NCBI RefSeq assembly: GCF_001514205.1
Contig: NZ_KQ948785.1
Span: forward strand, 54,908-118,907
From: Streptomyces griseoruber
GTDB taxonomy: Bacteria > Actinomycetota > Actinomycetes > Streptomycetales > Streptomycetaceae
Direction of reading: 5' to 3'
DNA length: 64,000 bases
In this document: piece after piece, positions 22,494 to 31,362 of the stretch
Numbering within the stretch: the stretch's first letter is position 1
Layout of the letters: every line of letters starts with the position of its first letter
Notes under the pieces: model-generated
Seen by the model: only the letters and a program-made list of their open reading frames with translations
Database searches by the model: none
Told to the model about the DNA's origin: nothing
Position numbers and translations under genes: made by a program

Positions 22494-24458
22494 CTTGATG
22501 ACGAAGTTCGCGCCGTTCTTGGCGTTCACCGTCGAGGAGCCCAGGTAGCTCGCGTGCAGGGTGTGGCGGCCCCTGGCCAGCTTGGGCAGGGTGACGGTGA
22601 CCTTGCCGCCGCTCAGGGTGCCGGTGGCGATCACCTTGGTGCCCTCGTAGACGCGGACGGTGCCGGTGGGCGTGGTGCCGGTCGCGGTGACCTTGACGGT
22701 GACCTTGGCGCGGGCGGTGTGGGACACGGAGGCCGGGGCGGTGGTCGCCACCGACGGCGTCGCCTTGGTGATCTTCAGGGAGATCTTCGCCGAGGACGCG
22801 TTCAGCTGGGTGCTGCCGCCGTAGGACACGGTCAGGCTGTGCGTGCCGACCTTGAGGTGGTTCGACAGGCCGAGGGTGACCTTGCCGCCGCTGAGGGTGC
22901 CGGTGCCGAGGGTGGTGGAGCCCTCCTTCACGGTGACCTTGCCGGTCGGGGCGACCGAGTGCGAGCCGGTGACGGTGACCGCGACCTTCGGGGTCCTGCC
23001 GTACGCGGTGGTCGCGGTGGTCGCCGTGACGGTGCTGGCGTACTTGACCGCGCCGGTCCAGGTGGCCTCCGTGCCGTTGCCGACGACGGTGGCGGCGGCG
23101 ACGGTGGCGGTGTAGGTGCCGGTGGCCAGACCGGTGAAGGAGTACGAGGTGGTGCTCGCCGGTACGTCCTTCGTGGCGACGACGCCGCCGTCCGCGTCCT
23201 TCAGCGTGACGCGGTAGTCGGTGACGGGCTGCGCGGGGGCCGGGCTGGGCGCGGTCCAGGTCAGCTTGACGCTCGCGTCGCCCGCGGTGGCGTTCAGGAC
23301 GGGCGCGCCGGGCGTGGTCAGGCCCGCGATCTCCAGACCGCCGACCTTGGCGTGCTTGGCCAGGTTGATCGAGCCGTTGTACGACTCGTTCAGGAAGCCG
23401 AAGGCCGAGATGACCTTCTCGGCGTTGTCGGAGGCGAGGGCCGCCTCGTGGTCGCCGCTGGTGACGAAGACGTCGTAGAGGTCCTTGTCGAAGAAGATGC
23501 TGCTCGTGTCGACCGCGCGGCTCGGGACGACGTTGTAGACGTCGCGGCCGAAGGTGGAGTTCTCGAAGTAGCCGGGGACCGGGGCCAGCTTGCCGTTGAC
23601 CGTGCTGACCGGGGTGGTGGCGCCGGAGTCGCCCGGCAGCGTGATGCTGGCCAGGTGACCGCCCGCGGTGATCGCGGTGGAGCTGTGGTCGGGGGCGATG
23701 CCGTTGGCCTGGGCGATCCAGCTGGCCACGGAGAACGGGACGAGCGTGCCGTCCTGGGTGAGGGCCGCGTCGGCCTGGTTCTCCTGGACGGTGGGCAGGC
23801 TGGTGTCGACCGTGTTCTCGTTCAGGCCGATCGCGCCGAGGAAGAACTTGCGGGTGCCGGAGCCGCTCTGCGGGAGGACCGGGTGCAGGGTCTGGCCGTT
23901 CAGCGTGCGCACGCCGCCCGCCATGTAGATGTCGTGCAGCTGCGAGACCGACAGCGAGTCCAGGCCGGTGCCGCGGACCGCGACGCCGACCGCGTCCCGG
24001 GCGAACGGGATGTAGGTGAGGGCGTTGCCGGAGAAGCTCGGGCCGCCGGAGGAGCGGGCGAAGTCGACCTGGCCGCCGACGGCGACACCGTCGTTGTTGG
24101 GGAACTTGTCGCCGGTGAGGGACATGCTGAGCGCCGCACGGCCCGGTCCGGAGCCGTTCGGGCGGGTGAACGACGGGCCGCCGGAGCGGGTCTGGATCGT
24201 GGACGAGCCGATCGCGTCGTAGGAGGCGATGCCCGCGCCGGTCGCCGACTTCACGGCGGTGCCGGAGTAGTCCTTGCCGCCCACGGTGTCGCCGGCGAGG
24301 GCGTTGAGCACGTCCTGGGTGGTGTCGGAGCCCACGCCGACCAGCTGGCGGAAGGTCCCGGCGGGGGTGGGGTCGGCGTACGCCGGGCTCGCGAGAGCCA
24401 CACCGCCGGCCACCACTGCGGCGGCGACGAGCGCGGCCGTGGAGCGCGTTCTGCGCAT
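22485..24458 (-). CDS. Secreted PstS-like binding protein with FnIII and Ig-like repeats
   Basis: The 657-residue protein has a Sec signal peptide (cleavage near AYADPT). A periplasmic-binding domain (about 35-370) opens with LVGVGSDTTQDVLNAL and contains the PstS-like phosphate-loop motif PQSGSGTRKFF. A fibronectin III domain (about 378-475) and two bacterial Ig-like repeats (Big_3_5 type, each with a LSGGKVT segment) follow. There is no membrane anchor or LPxTG. It is part of the Pst-like operon, so it may collect phosphate or phosphorylated compounds at the outer wall. The Ig repeats probably provide reach or adhesion. Confidence 0.8.
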   Translation of the reverse strand: MRRTRSTAALVAAAVVAGGVALASPAYADPTPAGTFRQLVGVGSDTTQDVLNALAGDTVGGKDYSGTAVKSATGAGIASYDAIGSSTIQTRSGGPSFTRPNGSGPGRAALSMSLTGDKFPNNDGVAVGGQVDFARSSGGPSFSGNALTYIPFARDAVGVAVRGTGLDSLSVSQLHDIYMAGGVRTLNGQTLHPVLPQSGSGTRKFFLGAIGLNENTVDTSLPTVQENQADAALTQDGTLVPFSVASWIAQANGIAPDHSSTAITAGGHLASITLPGDSGATTPVSTVNGKLAPVPGYFENSTFGRDVYNVVPSRAVDTSSIFFDKDLYDVFVTSGDHEAALASDNAEKVISAFGFLNESYNGSINLAKHAKVGGLEIAGLTTPGAPVLNATAGDASVKLTWTAPSPAPAQPVTDYRVTLKDADGGVVATKDVPASTTSYSFTGLATGTYTATVAAATVVGNGTEATWTGAVKYASTVTATTATTAYGRTPKVAVTVTGSHSVAPTGKVTVKEGSTTLGTGTLSGGKVTLGLSNHLKVGTHSLTVSYGGSTQLNASSAKISLKITKATPSVATTAPASVSHTARAKVTVKVTATGTTPTGTVRVYEGTKVIATGTLSGGKVTVTLPKLARGRHTLHASYLGSSTVNAKNGANFVIKST

Positions 24459-24526
24459 GGAGAGTCTCCGTGACTGTGCGAAAGGGGTGGAGAAGGAGGT
24501 GGATCGATCTGGCAGGGTGGTGCGGG

Positions 24527-24559
24527 CCGTCCGCCCCGACTGTCCTTCGGGGCGGGCGG
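24527..24559 (-). terminator. Hairpin between two binding-protein genes
   Basis: The 13-base arms CCGTCCGCCCCGA and TCGGGGCGGGCGG pair with one mismatch around a 7-base loop in the 133-bp gap between the 871- and 657-residue protein genes. It is a candidate attenuator that would lower expression of the distal genes. Confidence 0.6.
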
Positions 24560-24591
24560 CCGTCCGTGGGGAGCGCCGCCCGAGGGGGCGC

Positions 24592-27207
24592 TCAGGGCCG
24601 CAGGAGTTTCCGCAGCCGTTCGGGCAGGGCGATCTCCGGTACGACGGTCACCGTGCGGCCGCCGGGAAGCGGCAGCCGCAGCGGCAGGCGCAGTCGGCCG
24701 CCGCCCGCGAAGGGCGCGCCCACCCCGGCCGCGGCGCCGAGCGCGGCACCGAGGGGGACGGCGTAGCGCAGCGGGTTCGCGGGGTCGGCGGGCGTGGCGC
24801 CGGCGGCGGTGGTCTGTACGGCCTTGCCGCCGTCGTAGGAGGCCGCGCTGCTCGGCGTGGCACTGGCGCTCGCGCCGGCGCCGCCGGTGGTGCCGCCGTC
24901 GCCCGCCGTGCCGCCGGAGAGGTCACCGGTGGTGCCGCCCGTGGTGGTGGAGCCGCCGGAGCCGCCGCCCGAGGCCGATCCGTCGCCGCTCGCGGTGGAG
25001 GTGGCCTTGTAGTGCAGGAGCGTGTCGGCGGCCTGGGTCGTCCGGGTGCGCAGCGTCCGCGACAGCGGGGCGTATCCCGCGGGGAGCAGGCCCGGGTCGG
25101 CGCCCGCGGTCTGCCCGGTGCCGGCCGCGTACCGCAGCAGGGTCGCGTAGTCCTTGCGGGCGGCGGCGTCGAGCTTCGCGGGGCGTACGGCCGCGTAGAC
25201 GAGCTGGGTGAGCGGGTAGGCGCCCTTCGCGGTGGCCTTGGCGGGGCTGATCTCGGGGGCGCCCTTGCCGGTGGCGCTCGCCGCGGCGGCGGTCAGGGAG
25301 ACGCCGCTGGGGGCGACGTACCGGCCGGCGGCGTTGAGCAGCTTCGCGGTCGTCAGTCCGTAGCGGGCGGCGGAGGCCGCGTCCGTGATGGTGATCATGA
25401 AGCGGGAGCCGACGGTCTGCGGGCCGGGGTTCTTGTACGCGGGCGGGCTGGCCAGCGGGTCCCAGGTCGCCTTCCACAGGCTGTCGGTGCGCAGGGTGTG
25501 CAGGGCGCCGGCGTGCATGTCCGCCACGTACGGGTGGAAGTCGATCATGCACTGCTTCTCGGTGGCGCCGGTGCCCGGCGGGATCGTGCACCACGGGTCG
25601 CTCTTGGGGTAGGTGTCGGTGTTCGCCGGGTCGAAGGCGAACCCGGTGGGGTTGAGGTCCGTGTTGGTGCTGAAGTACGGGTTGACCCGCATGCCCCAGT
25701 CGTCGGACACCCCCGCGAGGAAGCCGCGGGCGTCCTTGTCGGCGACGATCCACTGCCAGACGGCGCGGGCCGAGTCGGAGTGGCCGAGCGAGGTCAGCAG
25801 ATCCGTGTCGGTGGCCGGGGTCTCGGCGACCGACAGCTCCGCGAACTCGGGGTTGAGCGCGATGAACTCGGGGTCGCTCGCCAGACCGGCCGGGTTGCCC
25901 TTCGCCCAGCCGTAGCCGTTGGCGGCGGTGGTGCCGACGACCGCTCCCCAGGGGGAGTTGCGGTAGGACTCGGTGAGCAGCTTGGCCACCAGCCGGGGGT
26001 TGAGCCGGAGGGACTCGACCCTGGTTCCGGCGAGTCTCTGGGTGGCCTCGGGGGCGGTGGCCCTGGGTCTGCGTTCCACGGTGAAGCCGATGACGGTGCC
26101 GGAGAGCGCGGCCGGCGCGTAGACGGTGGTGTCGTCCGGGGCGCTCGTGCCCGCGTCGGCGCCGAGGGCGCGCGTGGTGAAGGCGAGTCCGGAGGAGCCG
26201 TCGTTGCCGAGGCGGGCGCGGGTGTCGGGCTCGCCGAGCTCGGTGTAGCCGTAGACCTTGCCGGTGGCGCACAGGGCGGTCTGCCAGCTCGTCATGGCGT
26301 CGGCGGCCAGCTCGCTGCCGGTGGTGGGCCGTTCGTCGGAGCCGAGGGCGCAGTTGGTGCCGACCGGGTTGAAGCGCAGCGGGATCGCGACGCGGTTCTT
26401 CCAGTTGGTGGAGGAGACCGGGGAACCCGCGTTGACCTGGCTGTGGTCCGCGTACGGCTTGCCGTCGAGGTCGAGGTGCCCCTGCGGGACGATCACCAGC
26501 CAGCAACTGCGCGGCCTGGACACGCCGTCGGTCTTCACGACGGTGCCGCAGCCGAGGTGCGGGGCCTCGTTGGCGGTCTGTACCTCGAAGAACTCCTTGC
26601 CGGTGCCGTCGGCGCCGGTGCGGGCGAAGTCGATCTCGTTGGTGGTGTTGCGGTTGAAGTACGGGTTGTTCTGGGTGTTCGAGGTGACGGTGGCGCCGCT
26701 GACCGGTTTGAACGGCACCTCGCCCGGAGCGTTGGGGTTGGTGGCGCCGTAACGGTCGTCCTGGCCGTAGTTGGCGGGGTCGGCGCTGTAGAAGACGCGG
26801 CGGGTGTCGTCGTAGTCGTTGCCGGGCCAGCTGCCCCGGTCGGTGGTCGGGGAGGCCCCGTACTGGCACTGGGTGCGCGAGGGGCCCGGGTTGTCCGGGA
26901 CCGTGCCGTCGTCGTCGCCCCAGCACTGCATGATCTGCACGAAGTCCGTGTCGAACAGGGTGCCCGCGAAGGTGCTCGGCGTGCCGCCGGACCAGGAGAC
27001 CGTGACGGCCTGGCTGGTGAGGTCGGCGGTCTGGGAGACCGTGAACCTCATGTCCTTGAACTCGCCGCGCCCGGAGACGGTGACGGCGGAGGACGCGGAG
27101 GAGGCCGCCGTCGCGGGCGGGGCGGCCTGGGCGACCGCGAGCCCGGCGAGGGCGCCCACGGCGGCACCGGCGACGAGCCGGACCAGGATCCGTCGTACGG
27201 CCTTCAT
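24592..27207 (-). CDS. Very large secreted substrate-binding protein of the Pst-like operon
   Basis: The 871-residue protein has an N-terminal export helix (residues 8-34). The extracytoplasmic part contains TVSWSGGTPSTFAGT, several Cys pairs, and late PBP-like segments such as AYPLTQLVYAAV, similar to the last strands of PstS-type proteins. A Ser/Thr/Gly-rich linker (about 725-800) precedes a weak hydrophobic segment (PLGAALGAAAGVGAP) and a basic tail. It shares no long motif that I can assign to a known family, but position and layout indicate a binding protein. Its ATG overlaps the stop of the upstream PstS-like gene (ATGA), so they are translationally coupled. Confidence 0.75.
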   Translation of the reverse strand: MKAVRRILVRLVAGAAVGALAGLAVAQAAPPATAASSASSAVTVSGRGEFKDMRFTVSQTADLTSQAVTVSWSGGTPSTFAGTLFDTDFVQIMQCWGDDDGTVPDNPGPSRTQCQYGASPTTDRGSWPGNDYDDTRRVFYSADPANYGQDDRYGATNPNAPGEVPFKPVSGATVTSNTQNNPYFNRNTTNEIDFARTGADGTGKEFFEVQTANEAPHLGCGTVVKTDGVSRPRSCWLVIVPQGHLDLDGKPYADHSQVNAGSPVSSTNWKNRVAIPLRFNPVGTNCALGSDERPTTGSELAADAMTSWQTALCATGKVYGYTELGEPDTRARLGNDGSSGLAFTTRALGADAGTSAPDDTTVYAPAALSGTVIGFTVERRPRATAPEATQRLAGTRVESLRLNPRLVAKLLTESYRNSPWGAVVGTTAANGYGWAKGNPAGLASDPEFIALNPEFAELSVAETPATDTDLLTSLGHSDSARAVWQWIVADKDARGFLAGVSDDWGMRVNPYFSTNTDLNPTGFAFDPANTDTYPKSDPWCTIPPGTGATEKQCMIDFHPYVADMHAGALHTLRTDSLWKATWDPLASPPAYKNPGPQTVGSRFMITITDAASAARYGLTTAKLLNAAGRYVAPSGVSLTAAAASATGKGAPEISPAKATAKGAYPLTQLVYAAVRPAKLDAAARKDYATLLRYAAGTGQTAGADPGLLPAGYAPLSRTLRTRTTQAADTLLHYKATSTASGDGSASGGGSGGSTTTGGTTGDLSGGTAGDGGTTGGAGASASATPSSAASYDGGKAVQTTAAGATPADPANPLRYAVPLGAALGAAAGVGAPFAGGGRLRLPLRLPLPGGRTVTVVPEIALPERLRKLLRP

Positions 27208-28859
27208 CGCGTCCCCCCGTTCGAGGAGCCGCCGGCGCGGAGCAGCCGGGACACCAGCGAGGGCAGCAGGATCAGCGCGAGGACCAGGAACGCGGCGAGC
27301 AGCATCAGCGTCTGGGTGGAGGTCCAGCCGGTGTGCCCGGCGATCGCGACCGGCTGGGCGAGGGCGACCGTGCCGTCGGCGGTGGTGGCCGTACCGCCGC
27401 CGGAACCGCTCGCCGTGCCGCCGCCCGGGCTCAGGGTCTGGCCGGTGTCGGGGTCGACGGAGGGCTGCCCTGCGGCGCCGGACCCGCCGGTGCCGCCGTC
27501 GCTGCCCGTGCCGCCCGACGCGCCCGTACCGCCGCCGGCCGAGCCGCCGGACGTCCCGCCCGAACCGCCGTTGGCGCCGGTCGACTTGGCGCCGCCGCTG
27601 CCCGTGGTGCAGGGCGCGGCGCCCTTCTTGTCGCAGTCCTTCGGGTAGGGCGCGGTCTCGGCCAGCTTGTTGCGGCCGTTGGTGGTGAAGGTCGGGTTGT
27701 TGCAGTTGCGGATGTTGATGCTCTGCGCCTGCACGCCCGGGATCCGGCGGATCTGGTCGAAGCCCGCCTGCACCAGGTTGATCGGCAGCGGCGAGTAGCC
27801 GAGGTCGGGCGCCTGCTGCTGGCCCTGGCACATGAAGTAGTAGGAGAACGCGCCGAGCGTCTTGCCCTTGGCCTTGGTGAAGGTGCCCTGCACCTTCAGC
27901 GGCAGGATCATGTACGAGTAGCTGGACAGCGGGTAGTTCCGCTTGTCGCTGTCGTTGTAGACGCCGTCGAGCTGCTGGGTGAGGTAGTCGGCGGAGTTCC
28001 TGTTCGTGTTGATCTTCGCCTTGAGCAGCGAGACCGCCACGTTCTGCGGGGTGGGCTCGGTGTAGTAGCCGGCGTGGTTGAGGACCTTGGCGACCGGATA
28101 GTGCGCGTTGAGGGCGTAGGAGTAGTTGACGTAACCGATCGCGCCCTCGCCGTAGTTCTGGGCGACGTAACCGGCGACACCGAGGTCACCGGACTGGGCG
28201 ATCATGCCGGAGACCGTCGGGTAGTACGAGGTCTGCCCGCACGCCCCCGAGCGGCCGACCCGGGCGCAGTACGCCTGCCACAGCGCCTTGTGCTGGTTGG
28301 CCATCCACATCGTGAACTGGGCGGTCGAGCCGGAGCCGTCGGAGCGGACCACGGGCACGATCGGGCGGTGCGGGAGCTGGAGCCCGGGGTTGTCCGCCTT
28401 GATCACCGGGTCGTCCCAGGTCTTCACGGCCCCCGTGAAGATCTTCGTGACCACGTCACCGGAGAGGCGGAGGTTGGTGACCCGCTTGCCGTTGACCGTC
28501 AGGTGGTACATGAAGACGGTGCCGCCGGCGACGATCGGCATATAGGCGTACGAGCCCTGCGCGGGGCGTTCGGCCGCGCTGCCGTCGGTGGGGTTGGTCT
28601 GGAACGGGATGTCGGAGACGGCGAAGTCGACGGTGCCGCTGAGGAACTGGCGCCGGCCGTCCGATGAACCGGTACCGGCGTAGCTGATGCGCATGCCGTA
28701 CTGGTTCACCGCCCTGCGCCATTCGTCGACCGCGTTCTCGGCCCAGGTGGAGCCGGCGCCCGCGATGGGGGTGTAGGTGTCGGCCTGCGCCGGGGTGGCT
28801 GTGGTGAGGATGCCTATGAGTGCGGCCAGGATGCCGAGCCGTCTGAGTGCGGTGATCAT
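27204..28859 (-). CDS. pstS: PstS-like phosphate-binding protein with C-terminal membrane anchor
   Basis: This 551-residue protein has a Sec signal peptide (cleavage near AQADTY), not a lipobox. PstS ligand motifs are present: GAGSTWAENAV, AGTGSSDGRRQFLSGTVDFA, RSDGSGSTAQF and GAIGYVNYSYA. After about residue 425 a Gly/Ser/Thr linker of about 90 residues leads to a membrane helix (LMLLAAFLVLALILLPSLV) and a basic tail. Usual PstS proteins are lipoproteins of 350-400 residues. The stalk would place the binding domain well out in the wall. It is coupled to the large protein downstream. Confidence 0.85.
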   Translation of the reverse strand: MITALRRLGILAALIGILTTATPAQADTYTPIAGAGSTWAENAVDEWRRAVNQYGMRISYAGTGSSDGRRQFLSGTVDFAVSDIPFQTNPTDGSAAERPAQGSYAYMPIVAGGTVFMYHLTVNGKRVTNLRLSGDVVTKIFTGAVKTWDDPVIKADNPGLQLPHRPIVPVVRSDGSGSTAQFTMWMANQHKALWQAYCARVGRSGACGQTSYYPTVSGMIAQSGDLGVAGYVAQNYGEGAIGYVNYSYALNAHYPVAKVLNHAGYYTEPTPQNVAVSLLKAKINTNRNSADYLTQQLDGVYNDSDKRNYPLSSYSYMILPLKVQGTFTKAKGKTLGAFSYYFMCQGQQQAPDLGYSPLPINLVQAGFDQIRRIPGVQAQSINIRNCNNPTFTTNGRNKLAETAPYPKDCDKKGAAPCTTGSGGAKSTGANGGSGGTSGGSAGGGTGASGGTGSDGGTGGSGAAGQPSVDPDTGQTLSPGGGTASGSGGGTATTADGTVALAQPVAIAGHTGWTSTQTLMLLAAFLVLALILLPSLVSRLLRAGGSSNGGTR

Positions 28860-30127
28860 CGGTCGCTGTCTCCGTTGTCGGGTGCGGGTGCGTTGGGGCT
28901 GGTCGCGCCCCGCGGCGGAGCCGCACATGGGTGCTGCCCCGCGCCCCCGGGGTGGGTGATGCCGGCGTATCTCTCGATGTCCCGGCGGGACGCGCGCGCC
29001 GTTCTCCGTGCCTGTCGCCTGGTCTGGTGGCCGGGGCCGCGCCCGCCGATCACCCGGGCGATCGCGAAGAGGATCAGGACGATGGCCATCAGGACCGCCG
29101 CCGAGCCGAAGCCGCGGGCGATCATCGTGGGCTCGGGGGACTTGACGAAGTTGAAGACGGCCAGCGGGAGGGAGACCATCGGGCCGTTCGTCGGGTCGGC
29201 GTTCAGGGCCGCCGTGAAGCCCGCCGTCAGCAGGACGGGGGAGGTCTCGCCGATGCCGCGCGCGGTGCCGAGGATGACCGCCGTGGCGAGGCCCGAGCGG
29301 GCCGTCGGCAGGACGACGTGCCAGACCGTCCGCCAGCGGGGGGCGCCGAGGGCCTCGGCCGCCTCCGTGAGGGTGCCGGGCACCAGGCGCAGGACCACGT
29401 CCGAGGCACGGATGACGATCGGCAGCATCATCACGCTGATCGCGAAGCCCGCCGCCAGTCCCGACTTCTGCATGCCGAGGCCGAGGATCCACACGGCGTA
29501 CACCATGAGACCGGCCACGATCGAGGGCAGCGCCGTCATCGCCTCGACGATGGTGCGCACGAACCGGGAGAAGCGGCCCGGGATCTGGTTGAGGTACACC
29601 GCGCAGGCCAGGCCCAGCGGGACCGTGATGGTGAGCGCGATGGCGATCATGATCAGGGTGCCGAGCATGGCGTGGGCGATGCCGCCGTGGGACAGCGGGT
29701 CGAGCGGGCCGGCCGCCTGCATGTCCTGGGTGAAGAAGTTGCCGTGCGGGAGCGCCTCGCGGCCGCGCCAGGCCGTGAAGCCGACGACCAGGGCGAGCGC
29801 GCTGAAGAGGAGTCCGGCCGCGGTCCACAGGACCACCGTCATCACCCGGTCGCGTACCGCCTGGCCGTCCTCCTCCAGCGCGGTGAGGACGGCGTAGACG
29901 GCGAGGAAGGCCGCGTACGCGGTGACGGTGAAGCCCAGACTGCCGGAGAACGGGGCGATCTCGCCGAACAGCAGGACGGCGACGCACAGGCCGGAGGCCG
30001 CGGCGCCGGAGAGGGAGAGGACACCGGAGCGGGTCAGGCCGCCGAGGCGGCGCGGTACGTCCGGGAGTCCGGGGGCCGGGGCGGTGGCCTCGGCCGGCTG
30101 GGCGGGGGCGTGGTCCACGACGGTCAT
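28856..30127 (-). CDS. pstA: Phosphate ABC transporter permease
   Basis: The 423-residue protein has two extra N-terminal membrane helices, then the PstA core: ALTITVPLGLACAVYLN, the ALPSIVAGL segment and the EAA loop EAAEALGAPRWRTVWHVVLP. The C-terminal 60 residues are a Pro/Arg-rich cytoplasmic tail not common in the family. Its stop overlaps the PstS-like start (ATGA), and it starts one base after the pstC stop. It forms the transport channel with PstC. Confidence 0.92.
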   Translation of the reverse strand: MTVVDHAPAQPAEATAPAPGLPDVPRRLGGLTRSGVLSLSGAAASGLCVAVLLFGEIAPFSGSLGFTVTAYAAFLAVYAVLTALEEDGQAVRDRVMTVVLWTAAGLLFSALALVVGFTAWRGREALPHGNFFTQDMQAAGPLDPLSHGGIAHAMLGTLIMIAIALTITVPLGLACAVYLNQIPGRFSRFVRTIVEAMTALPSIVAGLMVYAVWILGLGMQKSGLAAGFAISVMMLPIVIRASDVVLRLVPGTLTEAAEALGAPRWRTVWHVVLPTARSGLATAVILGTARGIGETSPVLLTAGFTAALNADPTNGPMVSLPLAVFNFVKSPEPTMIARGFGSAAVLMAIVLILFAIARVIGGRGPGHQTRRQARRTARASRRDIERYAGITHPGGAGQHPCAAPPRGATSPNAPAPDNGDSDR

Positions 30128-30128
30128 C

Positions 30129-31148
30129 TCATGCCTCGCTCTGTGCGCCGGACCGGGAGCGGGCCACGATGGAGGAGGCGGTGAAGTTGACCGCCAGGGT
30201 GAGCAGGAACAGCGCCAGGCCCGCCGCCATCAGCGCCGACATGCCGAAGGTGGAGGCGTCGCCGTAGTGCAGGGCGATCAGCGAGGAGACCGAGTTCGAG
30301 CCGGTCTGCAGGAGGTGCGGCTGGATGACGAAGACCGGCGAGATGATCAGGTAGACGGCGATGGTCTCGCCGAGGGCCCGGCCGAGGCCGAGCATCGTGC
30401 CGCCGATGATGCCGCCCTTGCCGTACGGCAGGACGACCGCGCGGATCATGCCCCAGCGGGTGGCGCCGAGCGCGTACGCGCCCTCCCGCTCGCCCGCCGG
30501 TGCCTGGGCGAACACCTCCCGCATCACCGAGCACTGGATCGGCGCGACCATCAGCGCGACGACGATCCCGGCGACGAAGGTGGAGGCGGTGTAGACGCTG
30601 TCGGAGGCGAGCGGCTCCCCGGGCTTGGTGCCGTCGACCGCGAGCAGCGGGATCCAGCCGAACCAGGTCGACAGCCAGCGCGACAGGCCGATCACGTGCT
30701 GCTGGAGGAAGAACAGTCCCCACAGGCCGTAGACCACCGACGGGACGGCCGCCATCAGGTCGACCATGGTGACGAGGGTGCGGCGCAGCCCGCGCGGGGC
30801 CACGTCGGAGATGAACAGCGCGGTCCCGACGGCCAGCGGCACGGAGATCGTCACCGCGACGGCGGCGATCAGCAGGGTGCCGGTGAGCACGGCCGCGATC
30901 CCGAAGTTGTGGACGTCCGGCTGCCAGGCGGCGGTCGTGAGGAAGCGGAATCCCCGGGCGCGCAGGGCCTGACCGGCCCTCAGCAGCAGGAACAGTCCGA
31001 CGGCCGCCATGATGGCGAGGACGGTGACGCCGGTGGCCGTCAGCTGGTACCGGAAGACCCGGTCGCCGAGGCCCCGGGCCGTGTGCAACCGTCGAGGAAC
31101 GGGTCTGTCGGGCTCCGGTGCGCCGGAAACCTCCACTGCGGACGCCAC
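30129..31148 (-). CDS. pstC: Phosphate ABC transporter permease
   Basis: The 339-residue permease has six membrane helices with the PstC motifs DLMAAVPSVVYGLWGLFFL and the EAA loop REGAYALGATRWGMIRAVVLP followed by GLGRALGETIAV. The start is GTG 31148. It is the first gene of the seven-gene Pst-like operon. The 215-bp region upstream, shared with no divergent gene, contains a candidate PHO box. Confidence 0.93.
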   Translation of the reverse strand: MASAVEVSGAPEPDRPVPRRLHTARGLGDRVFRYQLTATGVTVLAIMAAVGLFLLLRAGQALRARGFRFLTTAAWQPDVHNFGIAAVLTGTLLIAAVAVTISVPLAVGTALFISDVAPRGLRRTLVTMVDLMAAVPSVVYGLWGLFFLQQHVIGLSRWLSTWFGWIPLLAVDGTKPGEPLASDSVYTASTFVAGIVVALMVAPIQCSVMREVFAQAPAGEREGAYALGATRWGMIRAVVLPYGKGGIIGGTMLGLGRALGETIAVYLIISPVFVIQPHLLQTGSNSVSSLIALHYGDASTFGMSALMAAGLALFLLTLAVNFTASSIVARSRSGAQSEA

Positions 31149-31242
31149 TGCGGTCCCCCCAAGGAAACGGTTCTCCCCATACGGCTTCGTGATCGAGGCG
31201 CGCGGGGAGAGTCAATGACCGGTTTCTTTCCCCTCCACCCGC

Positions 31243-31264
31243 CGGATGTGGACAAGGTGTGAAC
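31243..31264 (-). promoter_or_regulatory. Candidate PHO box upstream of pstC
   Basis: On the minus strand two adjacent 11-bp units read GTTCACACCTT and GTCCACATCCG. Their GTTCAC-type cores match the direct-repeat units bound by PhoP in Streptomyces. They lie 95 bases upstream of the pstC start, which would place the operon under phosphate control. Confidence 0.5.
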
Positions 31265-31289
31265 CGTTCATGTCGTTTTCGTGGGTGCG

Positions 31290-31356
31290 CCGAGTGCTGT
31301 GCGCCGAGTGCTGTGCGCCGAGTGGCTGTGCGCCGAGTGGCTGTGCGCTGTGTGCT
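31290..31356. repeat. GTGCTGTGCGCCGA tandem repeats
   Basis: Four to five imperfect 14-15-bp units (GTGCTGTGCGCCGA or GTGGCTGTGCGCCGA) occupy the gap between the PHO box region and the pucR stop codon. I see no gene in this stretch. Confidence 0.75.
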
Positions 31357-31362
31357 GGGCGC

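Noticed and set aside
24274..27648. 1124-codon open frame on the + strand opposite the binding-protein genes
   Set aside because: It is a shadow caused by high G+C. It is Gly/Arg/Val-rich with no domain, and the opposite strand encodes proteins with signal peptides and PstS motifs.
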